This document shows positions 7,501 to 9,424 of a stretch of 9,424 nucleotides of DNA, piece by piece (position 1 is the stretch's first letter; each line of letters begins with the position of its first letter). This DNA is from Candidatus Cryptobacteroides faecihippi (GTDB lineage Bacteria > Bacteroidota > Bacteroidia > Bacteroidales > UBA932). The notes under the pieces were generated by a model, which made no database searches, was not told where the DNA came from, and saw only the letters and a list, made by a program, of their open reading frames with translations. The translations under genes and the position numbers were made by a program. The DNA lies in the NCBI GenBank assembly GCA_018066065.1, contig JAGHSC010000047.1:1-9424 (forward strand), read 5' to 3'.

Positions 7501-7558
7501 CCGACATCGCGACTGCCATGAGAGCCGCAAGGAGTGTCAGAGCGATTTTCTTGATCAT
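4553..7558 (-). CDS. TonB-dependent outer membrane receptor with N-terminal carboxypeptidase-regulatory-like domain
   Basis: This 1001-residue protein is an energised outer-membrane importer. A signal peptide (MIKKIALTLLAALMAVAMSA, then QTLPG) is followed by a carboxypeptidase-regulatory-like domain at about 26-105 (GITAKVVNRAGRVPVEGAEV, DGQFTITNLADGTYSLKVSA). The plug is at about 145-225, with FSDIRFKNRGYNSESQDVLL, GVRLNDAITGYSPYSLWSGL and FGGFNGVTNI; these are characteristic of Bacteroidota receptors whose plug has the RFKxRGYxSE and GVRLNDxxTG motifs. The rest is beta-barrel sequence rich in alternating aromatic and polar strands, ending LNLYYRF with the C-terminal Phe usual for outer-membrane barrels. 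It appears full length with no internal break. No SusD-like gene is adjacent; the DUF5689 lipoprotein follows after 8 nt. The substrate cannot be read from the sequence; nucleic-acid products are inferred from the neighbours. It begins 28 nt after the EEP gene with an A-rich leader. Confidence 0.92.
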   Translation of the reverse strand: MIKKIALTLLAALMAVAMSAQTLPGGITAKVVNRAGRVPVEGAEVSISRNGQAVGTVKSGVDGQFTITNLADGTYSLKVSADGYADANVNVSVEGFVRDLIFVSLIAEQVISDIDDTSFAEFDMEDSGYSDNPAILYGANDPYNNIVSYGFSDIRFKNRGYNSESQDVLLAGVRLNDAITGYSPYSLWSGLNEAMRNKEVTTGLESHAASFGGFNGVTNILGNPSSVRPGWRFSILSNSALYRLRLMANYASGVLDNGWSYAFNVSARLGGNDWVKGVYYRSFSYYAGAEKRIDNRNSIAFFTFAAPGERGAQNSSTQEVYDLMGDNMYNSNWGYQNGKMRNARVRTTFEPVFVVKYKGKPTDKLDLNAALVFRTGMNGYSAFDWYDSADPRPDYYRNLPSYFYDENPDLGRVNLYKAAAAAERWGSDVNTSHVNWDHLYNVNYNSADGRSKYIQQSRRTDQNDLNLAVSTKWLAKSWLTLNAGANGRLNRTEFFETVNDLLGGAYFMNINNFAERDFAFSEAKIQYDLDYWLNHGRQAEKVLRGGKYGYDYYAQVREANLWANGQFNFGSLKATVAGKVGINSFWREGLMRNGLFPGLDDNGREFVVDGVNLTSYDEAGNVVSSKGKSDISTYIVASTKAGLEYDFTGGHRIYANGGWFIDAPRFNQAFLSPRTRNSLMSGLTTVKTLSADLNYQYSNNGYEIRATAFWTKIMDQSDLMSFYDDSYNSFTNFAMTGIDERHAGVEVGFKIPMPFLSGLALQGALSAGEYIYTSTPTMTETIDNSSEVVVSGAPVTYWAGHPVYRKDASGVFVTDEFGNYQVEKVQKHYVPSSPQLAANIAPNYRTRSYWFFTLGANVFAESYLDMNPLYRTELAVVGPDDNLTNAVRNEHRLNWYMNETVINQGLSPVEIEYMAAQEKLYEKPLVLLNLSIGKSWYIHRKYNFGFSLEAKNMLNNKDVRTGGYEQTRLIDSKSYTRYYRFDSKYFYMQGANYMLNLYYRF

Positions 7559-7586
7559 CTGTATCTGATTTTATTGTTTGATTCTC

Positions 7587-8663
7587 TTACTTGCCGATCA
7601 CGATGTAGGTAGGATAGTGGTCGCTGTAGCCGTTGACAAAGGCACCGTTGGAGAAGGTCCTGAACGGATAGCCGGCGTACTGGCCTTCCTGGGAAGTCAT
7701 CCACGGACGCTTGAAGATCACTCCGTCGAACCATCTCTTCTTGAGCTTGGTCACAGGCTGGATCTTCAGGCCTCCCTGAGGTGCATGTGCGAGATTGTAG
7801 TTGACAAGCTCGATGTCGTAGATGCTCCAGGTTCCCTGATAGCAGAGCGAACCGTAACCGGCCTTCAGCATGGAGAGATAAGGGTCGTAGAAATCTTCCT
7901 CAGCCATTTCCTCGACCGTCTCCTTTCCATGGAGGCAGACTGCCATGCTCTCGTCGGTCGGGTTGTCGTTCATGTCACCCATGACGACGATCTTGATGCC
8001 TGGATGCTTCTGCATCATGCCCATCGCATGCCCGTAGGCGATCTCGGCACCGCGGCTGCGGAGATTGCCGCCCTTTCCACCGACCCTGGAAGGAAGGTGG
8101 CAGACGTAGAAGGCAAACTCCTCTCCGTCAATCCTGCCGTGGACCATCAGGACATCCCTGGTCCTGAAGTAGGCGGTGTCGGTGTTGGCATAGTCCACAT
8201 CCTTCCTGAAAGTGAAAGGGATGGCTTCGCTGTCGATGTAGTCGAACTGATCCGGCCTGTAGAGAAGGGCGACGTCGACGCCTCGGCGGTCCGGGCTGTC
8301 GTAATGCACGATCTGATAGTTGGCGGAAGCGATCTCCGGCTCACTGACCAGATCCTCGAGGACAAGGCGGTTCTCGATCTCGGACACTCCGAGGATCGTG
8401 TGGAAACGGCCATTGTTCCTTGCCATCTCGGCAATGACATGTGCCATGTTGTAAAGCTTCTTCTCGTACTTGGCCTGAGTCCACTTGTTGGCGCCCTCAG
8501 GAAGATACTCATCGTCGTTCTTGACCGGGTCGTCATAGACGTCGAAAAGGTTTTCCAGATTGTAGAAGCCAACGACGTAGTTCTGCTTAGTCTTCTGCGC
8601 GCTGAGTGTCATCACAGCGGCGAGAAGGATTGTAAGCGTCAGTATCGATCTTTTCATATTCAT
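7587..8663 (-). CDS. Secreted endonuclease/exonuclease/phosphatase (EEP) family hydrolase
   Basis: This 358-residue protein has a signal peptide (MKRSILTLTILLAAVMTLSA, then QKTKQ) and a complete EEP/DNase I-like fold. Expected catalytic or metal-binding positions are visible: N35 in FYNLENLFD, E95 in GVSEIEN, the DRRGVDVALLY strand (125-135), H189 in CHLPSR, D230 and N232 in GDMNDNP, and D348-H349 in the terminal SDHYP. Members are metal-dependent phosphodiesterases or phosphomonoesterases acting on nucleic acids, phospholipids or inositol phosphates; this one is secreted, most likely to the periplasm or cell surface. Its place between a NUC1 nuclease gene (16 nt upstream) and a receptor gene (28 nt downstream) favours a nucleic-acid or nucleotide substrate, by inference. 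Two starts are possible, ATG 8663 or ATG 8657 (MNM or MKR); the leader is A-rich without a Shine-Dalgarno, so the choice is open. Confidence 0.9.
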   Translation of the reverse strand: MNMKRSILTLTILLAAVMTLSAQKTKQNYVVGFYNLENLFDVYDDPVKNDDEYLPEGANKWTQAKYEKKLYNMAHVIAEMARNNGRFHTILGVSEIENRLVLEDLVSEPEIASANYQIVHYDSPDRRGVDVALLYRPDQFDYIDSEAIPFTFRKDVDYANTDTAYFRTRDVLMVHGRIDGEEFAFYVCHLPSRVGGKGGNLRSRGAEIAYGHAMGMMQKHPGIKIVVMGDMNDNPTDESMAVCLHGKETVEEMAEEDFYDPYLSMLKAGYGSLCYQGTWSIYDIELVNYNLAHAPQGGLKIQPVTKLKKRWFDGVIFKRPWMTSQEGQYAGYPFRTFSNGAFVNGYSDHYPTYIVIGK

Positions 8664-8679
8664 TGATTTTCAGTTGATT
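8648..8679 (-). promoter_or_regulatory. A-rich translation leader of the EEP gene, sharing an 11-mer with the M3 gene leader
   Basis: On the minus strand AATCAACTGAA is followed by AATCAATGAATATGAAAA, covering the 16-nt gap and both candidate starts. The same 11-mer and the TATGAAAA start context recur before the M3 peptidase gene. No Shine-Dalgarno is present. AT-rich, unstructured leaders are the usual Bacteroidota initiation context; any further role is conjecture. Confidence 0.35.
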
Positions 8680-9424
8680 CTACCACCATATCCCAACATT
8701 CTGAGGATTCTGTGCCTCAACCTTGGCGGCCTCGGACTCGCCGATCGCCGAGACAAGGTTCACAAAGAAGTCGATCCCTGTCTTCTGCTCCAGCTCATCG
8801 ATCGACATCGCATGGCTCTTGGAGACCCCGGCGGCGCCGTAATCCTTGTGGTCGAAGTAGAAGCCGCAGGCCGTGAAGCCTGAATAGCCGTAGGTCGAAT
8901 TCTTCTGGTAGCGGAGAAGAGCCTTGTAGTAGCCAGTCGGGATGGCCACTCTCTTCCCGTCATTGTCAAGGGCATAGCCCCCGATGGCTCCGTGCGCGCC
9001 CTCGGTGGATTTACTGTCGACCACACAGCCGGTCACGACATAGAGAGTGTCCGTCTTTGACGTGAGGGCATTGGCCCAGTTCCTTACCCTGTTCTCGAGG
9101 CTGACCCAGATGCCTTCATTGAAGACGTGCATCTGAGGGGTCATGTTGGTTCCGTAGAAAGTCTGGACATTGGCTTCGACGCTGCAGAGCCTGTCGGCAG
9201 ATGGGCACTGATGTCCCCTGGCGAAGGTTTTGCTCGGATTGAAGCCCCCCATGCTGATGTTCGACTGCGCGGCAAGAGGCATGTTGGGATCGATCCCCCA
9301 TGCATTGGACCTGCCTCCGGAGCCCATCAGCTCCTTGTTCAGAGGATAGGCCACCCACCATGAGACAAGGTCGGAATAGTCCCAGTCGTAGGAATAGTTC
9401 CTGATCTTCGCACCGCTCATATTC
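8680..9424 (-). CDS. DNA/RNA non-specific endonuclease, NUC1 family (5' end off the window)
   Basis: The frame stays open to the right edge, and the codon before the ATG at 9420 is in frame (Asn), so that ATG need not be the true start; a signal peptide probably lies outside. The visible 246 residues from that Met hold the beta-beta-alpha metal nuclease domain: ARGHQCPSADR with general base H70, GTNMTPQ (90-96), FNEGIW with the likely Mg ligand N101, and LENRVRNW with E109 and R113, matching Serratia nuclease H89, N119, E127 and R131. The first Asp of the usual DRGH is Ala here. The C-terminal MSIDELEQKTGIDFFVNL block is typical of Bacteroidota NUC1 proteins. Such enzymes cut single- or double-stranded DNA and RNA to 5'-phosphorylated oligonucleotides, generally outside the cytoplasm. 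It is the first visible gene of the run, 16 nt ahead of the EEP gene. Confidence 0.9.
   Translation of the reverse strand, partial: NMSGAKIRNYSYDWDYSDLVSWWVAYPLNKELMGSGGRSNAWGIDPNMPLAAQSNISMGGFNPSKTFARGHQCPSADRLCSVEANVQTFYGTNMTPQMHVFNEGIWVSLENRVRNWANALTSKTDTLYVVTGCVVDSKSTEGAHGAIGGYALDNDGKRVAIPTGYYKALLRYQKNSTYGYSGFTACGFYFDHKDYGAAGVSKSHAMSIDELEQKTGIDFFVNLVSAIGESEAAKVEAQNPQNVGIWW

Noticed and set aside
7559..7586. Terminator between the EEP and receptor genes
   Set aside because: The 28-nt gap is A-rich with no stable inverted repeat and no T tract, so read-through is expected.
7578..8666. A 362-codon open frame on the plus strand covering nearly the whole EEP gene
   Set aside because: The minus-strand frame has a full set of EEP catalytic motifs and a signal peptide. 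The antisense frame has none and follows from codon bias.

Overview
The window looks like part of a chromosome of a Bacteroidota organism, probably order Bacteroidales, with fairly high GC (my estimate is the high 50s percent). The evidence is the mix of protein families: a SusC-like TonB-dependent receptor with an N-terminal carboxypeptidase-regulatory-like domain, a DUF5689 lipoprotein, a secreted endonuclease/exonuclease/phosphatase (EEP) protein, a lipoprotein-type M3 peptidase and a secreted tricorn-protease homolog. Short A-rich leaders, mostly without Shine-Dalgarno sequences, also fit. The genus cannot be fixed from sequence alone.

Every gene is on the minus strand, so transcription runs from high to low coordinates. 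In that order they are: (1) a DNA/RNA non-specific endonuclease of the NUC1 family, with its N-terminus cut by the right edge (8680-9424); (2) a secreted EEP-family hydrolase (7587-8663); (3) a 1001-residue TonB-dependent receptor (4553-7558); (4) a DUF5689 lipoprotein (3270-4544); (5) a Dcp-type M3 peptidase split by a one-base frameshift into an N-terminal half (2015-3277) and a zinc-site half (1227-2018); (6) the N-terminal beta-propeller part of a tricorn homolog, running off the left edge (1-1195).

Junctions are very tight: 16 nt, 28 nt, 8 nt, an 8-nt overlap (or a 10-nt gap with the later start), a 4-nt overlap inside the broken peptidase, then 31 nt. I see no terminator, RNA gene, mobile element, CRISPR array or gene-free stretch above 31 nt. 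One polycistronic transcript is the simplest reading, with its promoter beyond the right edge.

As a working model (inference), the first four genes form a nucleic-acid scavenging unit. The NUC1 nuclease cuts polymeric DNA or RNA, the EEP enzyme breaks down phosphodiesters or phosphomonoesters, and the receptor imports products across the outer membrane with the DUF5689 lipoprotein as surface partner in place of SusD. The two peptidases would process peptides in the periplasm, which suggests either nucleoprotein use or just shared transcription. The main oddities are the single-base lesion in the M3 gene, with an ATGA stop/start overlap exactly at the lesion, and a perfect Shine-Dalgarno before the DUF5689 gene that points to its second ATG as the start.
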